The notes under the pieces are model-generated. The model ran no database searches, was not told the DNA's origin, and saw only the letters and a list, made by a program, of their open reading frames with translations. Positions 26,201 to 26,903 of a stretch of 26,903 nt of DNA are shown piece after piece. This DNA comes from CAZUZS01 sp964624795. GTDB taxonomy: Bacteria; Calditrichota; Calditrichia; RBG-13-44-9. Positions within the stretch are counted from its first letter, which is position 1. Every line of letters begins with the position of its first letter. The translations under genes and the position numbers were made by a program. Where the stretch lies: contig CAZUZS010000068.1 of the NCBI GenBank assembly GCA_964624795.1, positions 1 to 26,903 on the forward strand, written 5' to 3'.

Positions 26201-26903
26201 GCGACGCTTTCTCCCGAAGTACTCGCAGCAATGTCCCGCCGCAGCTCGGTGGTAACGTCGGTAAACGTTGGCGATGAAACTGCACCGGTACCTGCTGCCG
26301 GTTTTCGGCTTCCCGATAATATTGATGGAGAAGAGATATTCGGATCAATTGGCACAACCTGGTCCGGCACATTACGCGACCGAGGAAATGTGTTTCATGT
26401 GACGGATGCTACGACCTTAATAGAAAACAAAATGTATCTGGAATTTACCACCGCGACTGAAATGTATTTCTTTGTGTATCGCGGAACGGCGGTTACTGGC
26501 ACATTTGACAAAATTAATGAAGTGTTTATTCCTAATTCCGGAACCGGCCAGGGTTTCTATACCTCTGGACCCATATCGGTACCATTGGAAGCAGGATACT
26601 ATTATTATATAGGTGCAAGTTGGAATGGAAGTGGAACTTATTATCGCGGTACCGCGGCGGTGCCTATTCCCTGCTCTTTCGGAAGCCTGGAGACAGGAAT
26701 TCCCGGAAATATCGCCGGAGGCTATCCTCCCGGACCCACTGCAACCAGTACCTACACAAATTTCCAGCCCTATTATTGTGCAATCGTGACCGGCACCGGA
26801 TTGAATTGGCTTTCAGCCAGCCCCGATTCGGGAAGTGTAATGCCTGGTGGCAGTATGGATGTCGACCTGACTTTTGACTCTGCGAACTTGCTGGGCGGCG
26901 ACT
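23258..26903 (+). CDS. Giant secreted multi-beta-domain surface protein, 3' end outside the window
   Basis: An unbroken frame of 1215 codons reaches the window edge. GGAGG precedes the ATG by six bases. A signal peptide (1-21, ending AYGQ) is followed by propeller-like repeats (about 50-295; FDGTYFY, WVGDW) and an Fn3-type domain at about 303-395. A complete BACON-like unit is at 402-501. A second unit is split (509-550 and 761-818) around a LamG/ConA-like domain (554-750; SWTISLWLNN, VRAYVNGT, SLMDEFKMYTHAI). An ASH-type unit follows at 821-925 (LDFGDLFVG, ISNTGNFPL, SDDPVTPTVDV). A third BACON-like unit (927-964, resuming at W1184) is split by about 219 residues of another beta-rich segment. 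Adhesion, or binding of carbohydrate or protein at the cell surface, is likely. A sorting domain, if present, is off the edge. Confidence 0.93.
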   Translation, partial: MKKLIVSVLAVVLLCSLAYGQSWEDQMDMLPVQKPTVAADRSPFVSVPNFNSTVDATWDIQISFDLAAATGANGNAGAECDGTYFYTARWASNLLHKYDLTGTLVEEFSVPGVTGLRDLAFDGTYFYGGAASTTIYVMDFVTKTLVGTISSPVNVRNIAYDPVNDAFWVGDWATDLTLVSRSGSTLATIPSATHGMIAMYGSAYDAYTPGGPYLWVFNQDATAGGMPQNIHQIDLNTLTPTGVVHDVYSDFPQTGATAIAGGLWIEPNVVAGTVSIGGVLQGVPDYFFVYELTPYGDLLDPNPPSNFTASSNQLTPTSIALSWTDPTTYVNGNALTNFTIEISRDGSFLASVPMGSESYTDNGLTQWQEYDYEIWAKDNVDSTSAHVSARMAAGGYPPVMAVDPTAFSDTVLIGAAYSHEFTIYNNQSQPGNLDYTITETPSASWLTVSSYSGSVTPSGSAVLTVDVNTAGLTPGTYSTDLIVAGNDPFNAEDTVHVSVLAAEAPVIGFTPGSMSFTLDPTGVQYPAVDSMAMTITNTGQGPLIFEVGGGAPELMYYKFNEVGATQTQNYANPATAVNAYADVLGGLSMGGTGQTGAALIGTGGSSGTDYVNTNWVVNLGTGSWTISLWLNNLPSNTTLYYLFGDATANSFRCFLGGAAGAGNLLLRGGGLTDVNIPAVAPGPSVVDMIYDANAGEVRAYVNGTLAVTVPQAGPNIVGTTGPFKIGGYSTSVGLSPGSLMDEFKMYTHAIDVSDNNKAGGWLSTNPTSGTVPAGGSMDIQVIADAAGLVGGNYSGEVNLHSNDPVHPDTVMAVNLTVFGTPQIGVDPLTLDFGDLFVGAVSSLPVTISNTGNFPLTVSNIVSSNAVFTVDTTSFEVGIGESQVVNVSFNPLLPTAYSEILTITSDDPVTPTVDVVLSGTGIEAPVVAVSPDTFDVSLVSGATQTETLTISNLGNSPLYFTVTSGLPTDNTSVRKATAKVDEATLSPEVLAAMSRRSSVVTSVNVGDETAPVPAAGFRLPDNIDGEEIFGSIGTTWSGTLRDRGNVFHVTDATTLIENKMYLEFTTATEMYFFVYRGTAVTGTFDKINEVFIPNSGTGQGFYTSGPISVPLEAGYYYYIGASWNGSGTYYRGTAAVPIPCSFGSLETGIPGNIAGGYPPGPTATSTYTNFQPYYCAIVTGTGLNWLSASPDSGSVMPGGSMDVDLTFDSANLLGGD

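Overview
The window looks like a chromosomal segment of a Gram-negative bacterium of the FCB group: Bacteroidota or a relative such as Calditrichota or candidate phylum KSB1. Four things point there. There is a DUF5686 outer-membrane protein with a carboxypeptidase-like regulatory domain. Exported proteins have signal peptides ending in ..AQ or ..SQ. There is a very large secreted multi-beta-domain protein. One promoter (vapBC) fits the Bacteroidota consensus TTTG-N20-TAnnTTTG. Several start codons lack a clear Shine-Dalgarno site, but others have a good GGAG-type site. The exact lineage cannot be fixed by eye. I saw no tRNA, rRNA, CRISPR array, transposase or phage gene.

Layout. 1-732 is gene-free and repeat-rich: two direct-repeat copies flank an inverted pair of two-hairpin elements. 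733-2576 (+) holds a sulfotransferase-family gene and a phytanoyl-CoA dioxygenase-family gene. A convergent intergenic region with two C/G-rich palindromes follows (2577-3028). 3029-15102 is a long run of minus-strand genes. Read in the direction of transcription these are a vapB-vapC toxin-antitoxin pair, an exported M1 aminopeptidase-like protein, a six-helix membrane protein, an M16 metallopeptidase lipoprotein, a GNAT acetyltransferase, the DUF5686 outer-membrane protein and an AI-2E-family transporter.

15702-20157 is a plus-strand run that is probably one operon: a trypsin-like protease with a PDZ domain and no signal peptide, a CrtC/AttH-like lipocalin-fold protein, a two-helix membrane protein, and a HAMP-GAF histidine kinase with no membrane segment. 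Converging on it are the permease and substrate-binding lipoprotein of a ribose-type ABC transporter (20195-22288, minus), with no ATPase gene beside them. After nearly 1 kb without genes, which contains hairpins and a possible structured leader, a giant secreted protein starts at 23258 and runs off the right edge. It has a propeller-like N-terminus, then Fn3, BACON-like, ASH-like and LamG-like domains.

How the genes fit together. Much of the window concerns the cell envelope: two exported peptidases, an outer-membrane barrel, a sugar-type ABC importer, a putative efflux-type permease and a surface protein. The most unusual items are the left-end repeat cassette, the surface protein in which whole domains appear inserted at the same point of a repeated BACON-like unit, and the protease/lipocalin/membrane protein/kinase gene set.
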